The notes under the pieces are model-generated. The model was given only the letters and a program-made list of their open reading frames with translations, was not told the DNA's origin and ran no database searches. A stretch of DNA of 64,000 nucleotides from Schizosaccharomyces osmophilus (Eukaryota > Ascomycota > Schizosaccharomycetes > Schizosaccharomycetales > Schizosaccharomycetaceae), in NCBI RefSeq assembly GCF_027921745.1, contig NC_079239.1:2135501-2199500 (forward strand). Reading direction: 5' to 3'. A program made the position numbers and the translations under genes. Below are positions 33,519-44,310 of this stretch, in pieces (position 1 is the stretch's first letter; each line of letters starts with the position of its first letter).

Positions 33519-35021
33519 ATGAGTAATATGAATAGCATTCAAGAGGATCAATCTATTCCTCAAAATTTTATGTCAAAGGAGGGCAATACATACGGGCAGC
33601 GAGATTCCGGTTTTTTTCGAGGAACTGAAGACGCGATGCCAGCTCCTAAATTATATCCCAAACTAAGTGCGCGATCAGCCACTACTCAATATCAGTTCAA
33701 GGAATCGTTAAATAAGCGTGTAAATGACCGTCTACATTCTTTAGAAATGCATCGGCCATCTTATGACGCTCCTATGGCTTCATATTCTTCGGCGCCTTCC
33801 CATGGTAGTACACCCCGACAAATGCGCATGCACCCACCTCAAATTTTTCAGCACAAGACTCCCGAATTTAAGCATCGAAAACGAAATGCAGAGTCTGTTG
33901 TCACGCCAAAAGCTCCTGTTACTTCGGCAGGTGTCCCTACGAATAATGCACCTAATACTTCCACACAAGCACTCCGTCAGCCTGCTCCCGCTTCCTATGT
34001 ACCCTCATCGACATCATCCTTTTCATTCCGTCCACCAAATACGAGCTCACAACCTCAAATCGATGATCAATCTGCCTCGCACGTAGCTTCGGTCAGTTCT
34101 CAAAAGAACAATCCTGCCGATTCCTCCATGCAGGTTGCACAACCCGTCTCTCGTTTTGCGCCAGCACCTCCATCGACAGAATTAAGCAATCCTTCGATTC
34201 CAAATTCCTCTGACTTACCTCCAGAAATAACCCTTAGTGCTTCACAGAAGCAGCAAGCAGCACTGGAGGCCGAAGTAGAAAGCTACAAGGCGAAGCTGAA
34301 TGGCAGTCAGCATGAAATAAATTCTCTTCATACTTCTTTATCGTATCTTTCTGGCCAATTAATTGCGATGAATGAGCAATATCAACATCTGCAAAACGAA
34401 TATGCTGTCGCTTCGTCTGCTAAGGGTACTAGTCAAAAGCTTATTGAAGCACAGGAAGAAGACAAGACATCCGTCTCTAGTGTTTCTTCTTCTTCTTCTT
34501 CTGCAAAAAGGCAAACGTACACTCAGGAAGATGTTGACAAGTTGCTTCAGGAACGAATGGAAAAAGTCGCTGAAGATCTTCATGCTCAGTATTCTGCTAA
34601 ACATACCCAAAAAATTTCTGCTTTCAAAGTCAATTATGCGAAAAAGTATGATTTTACTATACAAGAGCTACAACAACAAGTTACCGTTGCCGCTGCTAAT
34701 TCCAACGTTGGTGATCCCTCTTGGGAATTAGAAAGGAGAAATCTGCAGGAGGACAACGATACCCTTCGAAAACAATTGGAAAGAGCTATTCAAGAGCGCC
34801 AAGAAATGTCTGCCTTCTTGGAGAACTTTAGAGCTGACATGGCCTCTACTGATCGTAGTTTTATCCAAAAACAATCTGAACAAACGGATAACTTGAATGT
34901 CTTGAATTCTCAAATTGAAGCTTTGCAAGAGCAGCTTAGAATTGAACGAGATGAACGTCAAGCAGTTATTCGAATGAGCGAAGAGCTTGCTCAAGTTATA
35001 GAAACTCTTGGAACAAAGTAA
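33519..35021 (+). CDS. alp7: TACC-family spindle and microtubule protein Alp7/Mia1
   Basis: This single-exon 500-aa protein would act with Alp14/TOG and Ran to build the spindle and target the pole body. The N-terminal half is disordered and rich in Ser, Pro and Gln. From about residue 240 to the end it is a long coiled coil with heptads (ALEAEVESYKAKLNGSQHEI, later LERRNLQEDNDTLRKQLERA), as in the TACC domain. I base alp7 on architecture, length (S. pombe about 474 aa) and its place next to ppk16. A Ser run (SSVSSSSSSAKR) separates two coiled-coil blocks. Confidence 0.88.
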   Translation: MSNMNSIQEDQSIPQNFMSKEGNTYGQRDSGFFRGTEDAMPAPKLYPKLSARSATTQYQFKESLNKRVNDRLHSLEMHRPSYDAPMASYSSAPSHGSTPRQMRMHPPQIFQHKTPEFKHRKRNAESVVTPKAPVTSAGVPTNNAPNTSTQALRQPAPASYVPSSTSSFSFRPPNTSSQPQIDDQSASHVASVSSQKNNPADSSMQVAQPVSRFAPAPPSTELSNPSIPNSSDLPPEITLSASQKQQAALEAEVESYKAKLNGSQHEINSLHTSLSYLSGQLIAMNEQYQHLQNEYAVASSAKGTSQKLIEAQEEDKTSVSSVSSSSSSAKRQTYTQEDVDKLLQERMEKVAEDLHAQYSAKHTQKISAFKVNYAKKYDFTIQELQQQVTVAAANSNVGDPSWELERRNLQEDNDTLRKQLERAIQERQEMSAFLENFRADMASTDRSFIQKQSEQTDNLNVLNSQIEALQEQLRIERDERQAVIRMSEELAQVIETLGTK

Positions 35022-35561
35022 ATTTGAGATCATCCCGTTTTTCGTCTTTCAATCTTTTCACGTTTACTCTACTTCCTCTACAAGGTGCTTATAATTATCA
35101 AAATTTGGTGTTTTATTCACTTTCAAGAACTTCCTGTTTTATTTATCTCCTTGACACACCCTTCATTTCATATTTTCATCTTGTACGTTTTAACTTTTGG
35201 GATTCATAATTGATATATCTTCTATTGACTTTTTTATGCCTTTCCACTACCACTAATGACATATGTGACATGCCAAATACAAAAGTCTATATATTGTTCG
35301 ACCAGGGTCTCATGATATCATTACTTCGATTAGTAAGCAAGCTATCTCTGCTGCTTCAGGTATAAAAGGGCTCTTTGGTCCTATCGAGTTGTACTTAGTC
35401 GGATTGATACGAAGTTTATATCTAAATTTCATTTTTACAAAGTCGTATTTCTTGAAATCAAATATTTGATTTGGTTTCACTTTGTCACTTGGTGTTTTCG
35501 TCTTTCTTTTTCTTCTTATAACTAATTTCTAAATATTTGGACTGACTTGACGTTTGAAAAT
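35022..35561. other. Intergenic region alp7 - aldo-keto reductase
   Basis: About 540 bp between co-oriented genes. GGTATAAAAGGGC at about 35358 is a good TATA element about 200 nt upstream of the next ATG. A TGACGT (35548-35553) lies just before that ATG. No RNA gene was recognised. Confidence 0.5.
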
Positions 35562-36560
35562 ATGCCAACTGTGAACGGATTTTCTGTCGGACCTGTTGGG
35601 TTTGGATTGATGGGATTCACTTGGAGAACCGAGCAGACTCCTGACGAACAAGCTTTTGAAACCATGGACTATGCCGTGGAACATGGAGCCACCTTTTGGA
35701 ACGGCGGTGAATTCTACGGAATGAATCCACCTACAGCGAATTTGATGCTGCTGGCTCGCTATTTTGAAACGAGACCGGAAAATGCAAACAAGGTGTTTTT
35801 GTCAATTAAGGGTGGTATCGATAGCACGCTTACTCCACGCGGTGATAAGGAGAATATTGGCAAAAGTATCAAAAACGTATTGAAACATCTTCGCGGTACC
35901 AAAAAGCTCGATCTTTTTGAATGTGCTCGTGTTGACTCCAAAGTGCCTATTGAGGAGCAAATGAAAACTCTCAAAAAGTTTGTAGATGCAGGAGATATTG
36001 GTAGTGTTGGCTTAAGTGAAGCATCTGCCAACACCATTCGTCGTGCTCACGCTGTTCTGCCCTTAGCTGCTGTCGAAGCGGAATACTCCTTGTGGTCTCG
36101 TGAAGTTGAAGAAAACGGTGTTTTGTCCACTTGCAAGAGTTTGAACATTCCCCTTATTGCCTATAGTCCCGTTGCCCGCGGTTTACTCACCGGTACTGTA
36201 AAGAAAATAGAAGACTTGGAACGGTTTACAAAGTCTTTCCCCTTCCTTCACCACCTGGATCGTTTTCAGCCCGAAACATTCAAGAAGAACCTCACTTGCA
36301 TTCATGCCCTTGAAGCGCAGGCAGAGTCTTACAACCTAACACTTCCTGAGATGGCTATAAGTTTTCTAATTGCCGTGGGTGAAGGCAAGGTTATTCCCAT
36401 TCCAGGAGCCACCAATGTAGCCCGTCTTAAACAAAACCTGAAGGCAGCTCTTAAACCTTTATCACCAGTCCAAGTTAAGGAAATTTATGCTACGTTGGAG
36501 AAGTTTCCCATTGCGGGTTATCGCTATAATGAACAGATTGAACCTACACTTAATGTTTAA
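35562..36560 (+). CDS. Aldo-keto reductase, pyridoxal-reductase-like
   Basis: This single-exon 332-aa AKR is close to fission yeast Plr1/Yakc-type pyridoxal reductases, which reduce pyridoxal to pyridoxine with NADPH. The family sequence is clear: [10 protein letters not shown] at the N-terminus, FWNGGEFYG carrying the catalytic Tyr, [33 protein letters not shown] and [10 protein letters not shown] (cofactor phosphate binding). The ATG at 35562 is used; the in-frame codon at 35547 is TTG. I recall no AKR between alp7 and the Rab-GAP in S. pombe, so this looks like a locally added paralogue. The exact substrate is not shown. Confidence 0.9.
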   Translation: MPTVNGFSVGPVGFGLMGFTWRTEQTPDEQAFETMDYAVEHGATFWNGGEFYGMNPPTANLMLLARYFETRPENANKVFLSIKGGIDSTLTPRGDKENIGKSIKNVLKHLRGTKKLDLFECARVDSKVPIEEQMKTLKKFVDAGDIGSVGLSEASANTIRRAHAVLPLAAVEAEYSLWSREVEENGVLSTCKSLNIPLIAYSPVARGLLTGTVKKIEDLERFTKSFPFLHHLDRFQPETFKKNLTCIHALEAQAESYNLTLPEMAISFLIAVGEGKVIPIPGATNVARLKQNLKAALKPLSPVQVKEIYATLEKFPIAGYRYNEQIEPTLNV

Positions 36561-37098
36561 GAGTGTCTTGTCTAACATGGTTTTATATTATTAGGTGTAT
36601 CATTACCGTTAAAATCAGTTTATAATGTTTTTTCATCTAATATAAGTTATGCATTTTGGATATCATTCATAAAGCAAATGCTACTACAACAACGTACATT
36701 TATCAGTGGCTTACGCGACCAAACCTTGTCCGTCATTCATTTTCCTTATGTATTCATTTGTATTGTCAGTTTCATTCAATCGTTGATACTGTTCGTTTGT
36801 ACAGTCATGCTGGATATACTTTTTTCTTTAATGTGAATCAATTTGGTAGCAAGCAAATTGATTTAAGTCGTAGAATTTACCCTTTTAGATAATTCAGATT
36901 TGTCGATTTGTATATAGCAGACCTTCGCAGGCTTTGTCATATTATGCTCACTTCTGTTTACTAACCTCCAAAATAACAAACAGTCTTGATTAGTGCAAGG
37001 ATCAAAGTTTTTATATAATCCTTACACTTAAAAGTATAAAAAAAATAGGTTTTGGGCCTTTTATATGCTGAATTGATTTGAAAATACCATTGTTAAGG
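36561..37098. other. Intergenic region AKR - Rab-GAP
   Basis: About 540 bp, AT-rich, with only a chance 78-codon frame. No RNA gene was recognised. Confidence 0.5.
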
Positions 37099-39259
37099 AT
37101 GGACTACAAGGAGCGGTATTCCCAATGCTTTTAGTCGGTGAAAATCTTCAGCTAACATTTTTACAGGCTGAAAAGATTTACTACCATATTAAATTCACCA
37201 AACCCCGTATCTCTCCCTGGCCTATGTGGATTATGTCTTCAAGGTATGCTAAACTTTGCTTAATGCCAAAACGACAATTTCCTAACATGGAATAGGGATT
37301 CCAGATGAGTATTCTATACGGTCGAAGGCGTGGATGCTGATGCTAGAATACCTGCCCACTGACAAGTCTCAGTGGAAAGAAGTCTTGCGTAGTCATCGAG
37401 AAACATATACGGTATGAGAGATTTATATGATTCCTTCCTTATATTTTCTGTCATTATTTTAATCAACATCGCATAGTCATTTGTTCAGGAACTCCTCATA
37501 GACCCATGGAAAAAACTCAGTTTACAAGAAGATGCTGAAACCGCTGAAGCTGAGGATCATGTAAGCTACTCAATTACACGTTCCATGAACTTTTTCTGAT
37601 AATTTATAGCCTTTAAGCACAAATAAAGACTCAAGATGGAAACAGTATTTTGAAGATAACCAAACATTGGAACAAATTGACAAAGACATTCGAAGAACTT
37701 TACCAGATCTTTCCTTTTTTCAAGGAAAATCAGATGATGCTATGAGTTTTTCTGTTTCCTCTGCTGCAGAAGTTCAAGTCGAAAACTCTGGAAGCACCTC
37801 ATCTTTTACTCAGACCGGATCCTCAATCCAGGACATTTCTTTTCAGAATAAAGAAGAATATATCCAATTTTTAGAGGATTCGCATTACTCTTTACAAGCA
37901 AGGATTTATCAACTGGACAGTGAGTCTCCTACTTCCTCAAGTATTTTGTCCAACAAACCAAGAAAAAGCATAGAAAAAGCATCTCAAGAAAATGACGAGG
38001 ATGAATTAGGTATTCATCGTGAAGCTACAGAACGAATTTTATTTATTTACGCTAAATTAAACCCTGGCATTGGGTATGTTCAAGGCATGAATGAACTGCT
38101 CGCTCCTTTATATTATGTCTTAGCAACAGACCCTTCTTATGAAAATCGATTCTATTGCGAGTGTGACTCATTTTTTTTATTTACAGAGATGATGGTTCAA
38201 GTTCGCGATCTTTACGAAAAAACTTTGGACCATGACTCTGGTCATGGCATTTACTTCCTGATGTCAAAATTCACAGACCGCTTACGGCAATACGATTTTG
38301 AATTATGGGAATGTATGGTATGTTGGTTTTACTTAGAATAAAAGGAAGAGGTGTTATTAAAAGTGTGAAGGCTAACAAAATTACTATACAGAAAAAGAAG
38401 GAAATCAATCCCGCTTACTACTCTTTTCGCTGGTATACTTGTCTTTTCACTCAAGAATTCCCTTTGCCGGATGTAATACGTCTGTGGGACTCAATTATTG
38501 CTGATCAAACACGAGCACGTTTATTAGGCAAAAATGAAGATGGCTTCAATGGCGCATTCGATTTTGCTATAGATTTTTGTTGTGCTATTCTAATTGAGTT
38601 ACGAGAATATCTTCTAAAGTATAGCTTCGCAGATTCTATAAAGCTACTTCAATCTCAATTTTCTGCGGACATGTCGACGTTGTTGAATGTGACTTTTGAA
38701 TTGGAGTCATTAAGGAAAAACAAAAGTGTAGGAAGTGATATGTCTTATGTCCCCGGAAAATCTTTTATTACAAACGACTTGACTAACTCAGTGAAAAATC
38801 GAATGCTTGCAACCTACAATAGTGTCAAAAACACCAGTTCTCAAAACGTGAAACAGCCTAGTAAAGATTCAGAAGAACCCGCAAGCGACTCTAGATCTTT
38901 CTTCCCCAGTTTTCGAAGTTCTTTGGATGAAACACCTCCAAATCCCTATTTTAAGGTAAGATATAATGATCCAAACATATCAGTTCTGGCTGCTAACAAA
39001 ATTTTAGATAAATAAGAACGTTCGAACTATATTTGCTACACCGAAAACACCAGAACATCAAGATTCGGAGGGAGGATGGTCAACTTTAAAAACAAAGGGT
39101 AATAACCTATTTAACAAAGTAGGAAATATTGTCGGAGATGCTGTCCGCTACGTAACGGAAGAAGAAGAATTTAGTGAAGAAGAGGATTTTACTGATACCA
39201 GTCGCAAGATTGGTGAGTCACGCAGACGAAAAACCGTATCTCGAAAAAATGTAATTTAA
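37099..39259 (+). CDS. TBC-domain Rab GTPase-activating protein (TBC1D13-like)
   Basis: Seven exons are proposed (37099-37115, 37167-37243, 37296-37411, 37477-37560, 37610-38317, 38392-38955, 39008-39259), giving 605 aa with introns of 49-74 nt. All phases close. The spliced N-terminus reads MDYKERLKRFTTILNSPNPV then LCLQGIPDEYSIRSKAWMLM, the TBC entry. The finger motifs are shifted in this subfamily; GIGYVQGMNELLAPL carries the YxQ glutamine finger and FPLPDVIRLWDS closes the domain. A 120-residue insert splits the TBC domain before it, as in TBC1D13. The C-terminus is acidic. The positional match is S. pombe SPAC1952.17c (about 619 aa). Only 28 bp separate its stop from that of rga9. Confidence 0.9.
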
Positions 39260-39287
39260 TTCATCGATAGTACGACTTAAACTTTGT

Positions 39288-41557
39288 TTAACTAAATGGA
39301 CGAAAAAGTTTGGTCGGTGAGGGCATTTTGATGGGGGATGAAGACCGAGAAGATTTTAGTTTAGTCGGGGAGGTATTAATGGGGGTCAGTGCTCGTTCCA
39401 TTTCTATAGGAGGTGTCACGGAACGTTCAAGGTTTCCGAATATTTGTCTAAACTCTTGTATCAGATCTACAACTAATGAAATGGGATGCGTATCCTCAAT
39501 TGAAATTTGGTTCACATTTTTGGGAGGTCTTAATATACCTAAAAGCATTAGATCCAAGTTCGTCGGATATAACTTACATGGCGAAATTATTTTGGCAATT
39601 CTGTACAAATCATCTCTAGAAAATTGAGCAGAATCAGCGAAGAAATGGAAGTGAGATATAATGTCTTCAAGTAGCCTCAATTGAGTACTATGGAGGTGCA
39701 GTAAGCATTGGCGAATAGAATAAACCCGATGCTCTATATCTTTATCTTCAGTATAAGTTAAATAAAGGGCATTGAAATAGTCATAGAAGCTGGAACGAAT
39801 AAGAGAATCTGACATTTCCAGTAAACAAAGTTTTAATGAGAAAGCGATAATATGCAAAGGATACTTTTCCAATACTGGAACGAGATCGACGATTGCGCTC
39901 AGCAATATTAACTTCAATTCATAGGCTTTCTTTAAAGGGACCTCTTTTGTCCAAATTGTGTATAGAGCTAAACTGTTAGTAATGAAATTATAATGAAATT
40001 CTATACCATCAAAGTCTTTTATATAAGAGTATCCTACAGTTGGTTAGTAAATGTAAGCAAGAGTCATTTCTCTTACCATCTATTAAATAGGTCAAAACTT
40101 CTGGCACTATTCTGGATATCTGTGTATCAATAGAAGAATTTGATTTACCAGGGGATTCATATGCTGAAAGTTAGAATCTAAAGAATAAAGATTGACTTTA
40201 CCATTTTGTAAGAACAAATCTGCATTCGAGATAGACGTAAAGTAACCAGTGTAATAACGTTTGACTTGATTAGAAAGATCTTGTAGTTTATCTAGAGAAC
40301 GTGTCGTTTTATTTTGATTCGAGACAACGTTTTCCAAACCAGATATGAATCCGGAAAAACATTGAGAATTGTCTGTGAAAATGGTTTCGACCGCCGAGAG
40401 TCTGTCAAGTTCGCACTTTTCAAGTGCCTTATAATATGTAAACTGGACAGTTAGCTTAATAAAATTAATATCAAGAGGCACGTACCAAATATTGCTCTAG
40501 CTCGATTCTTGATTGTTCCAAATTACTAAACGCCAGATTATATTTATCAAAAACACTCGGAATAGAATGTTGTTTTTGTTCATTTGGCGTAGTGAAATAG
40601 GAAGAGCTATCGAGAGAGTCTACCTGAACCGCGTTTATGAGGTTAAAAGCTTTTTGTGTCAAGTGAACATTCGAACTTGATGCGTTTGTTGGTTGGTCCA
40701 GTCCTTCTCGTACATTAACAATATCAAGAGCAGCTAGATCGTCAGTGATTTGTTCCAGCTTTGGCTTGTCTAAACCTGGAAGAGTATATGACAATGCTTT
40801 TTGAAAGTTTGTTCCATGCGTCGCATGTTCGGCGGGATTGTTATTGCTTACTTTGTTGATCGATTCTTTCAAACTTGATAAAAGCTTAGAAAACTCATCA
40901 TTAGAATAACTTTTGCCAGCTAAAATGTAAGGTATGTCAGATTCGATCCTTGTATTGCTGCTTCTTGTTGATGTACTGATAGAGCTCAAAGAGCTTGATT
41001 TTCTGTGCCCGCGCTGTTTTGGGTTTACCATGGAAGATTTCAACCTTTGCACATGTACTAAGCGTGAATTGTAGTTATCGACTTTGACTTGAATAGTCGC
41101 AAGTAACGAGCCAACTCGCTTTGTATACGTCTTGTTCCATTTTTCGAAAGGACTAATCACTAAAGCTTCTAATTGCTCACTCCACTTTTTCTGCAAGCTT
41201 GCTTCCTACATAGGATGTGTTAATTATTTACAAGGACCATCAATAACATACGCAAAAGTAATCTTCTCTTAATTCGTTAATAGCTGCAGTAGTCAAGAGG
41301 ATGTTTGTCTCATGACTAAAAGGATATTGTTTATCGTGTTTAGCACATGCTTTGGCCAAAATATCGGAGCATGCGATCAGTGCCTTCGACTTTGTTTGCA
41401 ATAAAAAAAGTACTAGGAAACAGTTAATATGAATTTATTTTCTAGAATCCGTACGGCTTTTATTTTGCTCAATGCCTTGGTTGATTAACTCCTGAGCACT
41501 TTTGACACCGGTAATATAATCTCTAGTCCAAAACGAGTTGGAAAACCCATCCCACAT
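39288..41557 (-). CDS. rga9: F-BAR plus degenerate RhoGAP protein, Rga9
   Basis: Exons proposed are 41455-41557, 41252-41412, 40486-41205, 40202-40442, 40077-40163, 40007-40033 and 39288-39967, giving 672 aa; six introns of 39-46 nt. The last intron (39968-40006, in-frame 39 nt, with TACTAAC) could be retained, giving 685 aa, closer to my memory of S. pombe Rga9 (about 684). The N-terminus MWDGFSNSFWTRDYITGVKS is F-BAR-like. The C-terminal RhoGAP is recognisable (IIAFSLKLCLLEMSDSLI), but no arginine finger is visible where GIFRxSG should be. It may be a weak or non-catalytic GAP. The positional match is SPAC1952.16. Confidence 0.83.
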
Positions 41558-42059
41558 AGTAATCATTAGATTTCAGAAATATCCCCAAAAATAAAAGTGA
41601 AAAGGAAGCCTCGTTGTTATTTTCTAGACTTTCTTCGATGAAGAAACGATTGACTATATGAACACAGTTAGGATTTCTGACACGAATGATTTTTAGAAAT
41701 ACCAAAAACAAGAAAAGAAAGAGTTACAGAATCTTTAGTACCTTACTTCGTAGTAGACTGCAAGTATTCTTTGAAGGAAAAGTCACGTTTTGGAAAAGTC
41801 ACGTTTTCCTTGAGCTCTCTCAATGAAGAGTTTACTTACAAAAGTGAAGCAAAATTAACTATAGCAAATATGAAAGAAAAGACGGTATGATTTCGAATTT
41901 GCAAATGGCACAGGTAAGTATACTGGTGAACGATGAAAGTAATTCAGGATGTAAACAAAGAGCCATTAACGATGTTATGTTAGGCTACACTAAACAATAC
42001 AAATGTTACTCGTCTTACGCGTTCATTATCAACGCGTAAACAAACTTCCAATTCATAAG
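41558..42059. other. Divergent promoter region rga9/rec24, with possible extra rec24 exon
   Basis: About 500 bp. On the plus strand an ATG at about 41888 opens nine codons (MISNLQMAQ) followed by a GTAAGTA donor. If spliced to the AAG just before 42060 it would stay in phase with rec24. No other gene was seen. Confidence 0.4.
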
Positions 42060-43179
42060 ATGGACAATGTTTTAGAAGGAGATGAGACCAAACTGGCTAT
42101 TGCATGGAATATTGTAAGGAATAGACCGAAAGAAGAGCGAATAGACGTCTATATCAAAAGACTGAGGAAGCAATTGCAAGATGAAAAGAATCACGAATTG
42201 AAAGCAAAGTTGTTCGCGGAAAAAGTACTTAATCAAGAGAAAAACAAACTTCAATTGAAAACTTCTTTTATTTCCGAGACCTTGAATATTCCCACCAGAG
42301 TATTAAAGAAGGAAATTGACGATATAGGTATGTGTGTTTGTATAAGAAACTGGGATGGCGTGAAGGTTTCTTTTTCAATTTATTGATTAGTTTACTTACC
42401 ATTTGAAATTATAATACTTACTGACGCTATTTGTAGATTTATACCTGCTTTCGAATATTTATGATTGTCTGCAAGAAAAACGAGCAAGCTCAGAAGGAGT
42501 TTCACTAAAAACATTTAACTATGTCTTTGATGGGATATTTCGGTTCTTAAAGTGTTCAGCGGATCCACGAATATCGTCTGCAAAGGACTATCCAGATGAG
42601 TTCTTCGCCAAAATTAAAGGTCTCTTTGAGGACATTCTTATTCTACTAAAAAAAGACCTAAGAATGCTCCAAATTGCGATGCGCTTGGCGGACTTGGCAG
42701 AGTTTGTTTTACACTTAATTGTTGACACGCATCGGATTATGCAAACAAATGCTGCAAGGGGATTGCCCGTTTCGCCAAGAGCGAAGTTTTTGGACTTTTA
42801 TAAATTTTTGGAACAATCAATATTTTTGAAGCTCTCTACTGCAGCTCCTAATTTACTTGAACAGCTTGTACACCAAGTGGTATCACAGATGGAAACGTGC
42901 TTCCTTAACTGCAAGAGTGCGGATTTTGAAGCACGGCTCCTTTTCAGCGAATGCTTCTTTTCTTTTACAGAAATCTTCTTTCCATGTCTTCACTCATATG
43001 ATATTCGTATTTCGCAGATTGCCAATTCTGGCGTCCGAAAGCTGAGGAACCTTATTCAGCAAGAAGAGATGCATACGCATGAGTCAAGCAATTCGGGATC
43101 TAATTTTGCATCGTCTTACGTTCTGTTGGCTGGACTGAAAGAATTATTACCGCCCAATGACCTTTTTGACGATACCTAA
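42060..43179 (+). CDS. rec24: Meiotic recombination initiation protein Rec24 (Mei4 relative)
   Basis: Exons 42060-42327 and 42437-43179 give 336 aa; the 109-nt intron has GTATGT and ends CTGACGCTATTTGTAG. Rec24 joins Rec7 and Rec15 in the complex that activates the Spo11-like Rec12 for meiotic DNA breaks. The protein is helical and hydrophobic, with no simple motif; I identify it by position between rga9 and mrpl25, length (S. pombe about 350 aa) and helical Mei4-like character. An upstream nine-codon exon with a perfect donor may add residues, bringing the length to 345. Expression is expected to be meiotic. Confidence 0.78.
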
Positions 43180-43492
43180 ATCTTTATAGCTTCTTTTTCT
43201 TTATAATTTCTACATATTGAAAGTAAAGAACCTTCGCAAGGATTATTTCTTCACTTCATCGAAGTGGATATAAATTTCCTAAAAGAAACAAGGTCAACGA
43301 TTATTTAGGTCAAAAGTGCCGTTTGCAGAATTTTATTTCCACAAAGCTTTCACGAATTTCTTTGTAAAAATTTCTATTTATCACTCTGAGCCTAAGCTCT
43401 TTTATTTTGGTGTAGCCTGAAAAACCCTGGGTCTTGAAAGCGTGGCCTTGCCGACTGCTTTCTACCATCTCCCTTCACCTGTCAATTAGACC
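43180..43492. other. Intergenic region rec24-mrpl25
   Basis: About 310 bp between co-oriented genes. No gene or RNA was recognised. Confidence 0.5.
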
Positions 43493-43930
43493 ATGTCGGT
43501 CATCAGCAAAGAGGTTTGGAATTTAATTTCTCTTCCTTTGAAAAAATTCTTACAAAAATTTCCTCCAGAAGCCGCCCATACTTGGTCAACAAAGTCCGAT
43601 AGAATAAATCCTTTCTTACCTACACGAAATCCTTTAAATGGAGTTTTAAGAGACCCACATTACTCCAATAGACGCCAAGCTGATATCTTTAAGGAAGCCA
43701 AGTATCATAAGTTGGAACACTTACTTCCTCAAGAGATGACATGGAATAAGGACTCCACCCGGCACATTTTGAAAGGTGTTTTGTTTCCTAAAGGCAGAAT
43801 TGCAGAACGCAAGCGAGACGAGATTTTGCTGAATAAGCAGAAGAAGTTTGCCGAGTCAATACAGAAAACTGACAACTTCAAAAAGAGTCGACAGAAGCGG
43901 AATGCTCAACCTGAAGCTCCCCCATTGTAA
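43493..43930 (+). CDS. mrpl25: Mitochondrial ribosomal protein mL59 (Mrpl25)
   Basis: This single-exon 145-aa basic protein is a component of the large mitoribosomal subunit. The conserved block is NPFLPTRNPLNGVLRDPHYS then SNRRQADIFKEAK, with a Lys/Arg-rich C-terminal helix (KKFAESIQKTDNFKKSRQKR). Length and position match S. pombe SPAC1952.14c. It is convergent with ned1. Confidence 0.9.
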   Translation: MSVISKEVWNLISLPLKKFLQKFPPEAAHTWSTKSDRINPFLPTRNPLNGVLRDPHYSNRRQADIFKEAKYHKLEHLLPQEMTWNKDSTRHILKGVLFPKGRIAERKRDEILLNKQKKFAESIQKTDNFKKSRQKRNAQPEAPPL

Positions 43931-44310
43931 ATTACCGACTTATCAGTTAGCTTGTTTCTTCCATGACAATATATACTCCCTCAGTTTATGCTGGTAGTTC
44001 CGATGTCTTGAGTATCTTGCTCTAATATCGAATCTGCTATTCAGAATGGTTCATAATATTTACTTCCTATATTTTCCGTATCCCCCAATAAATAATTTTC
44101 TATGTGTACATTAAATCAATTGGCAAAACTATGTTTTCTCTCGAATTATGGGTCTTCCCATCAATAATTATTATGTTACGTATAAAATAACAATAAATCT
44201 TTTCTAGTCCAAACCATTCTATTCTATTAGCTTCAGTCGTTTATGCTTTCCGTGTATCTTTAGGATCGTAAGTCTCATATTATGGGGGTCATTAACTGGA
44301 ATTTAATTCA
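43931..44310. other. Convergent intergenic region mrpl25/ned1
   Basis: About 380 bp of 3' sequences from both genes. Nothing else was seen. Confidence 0.5.
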
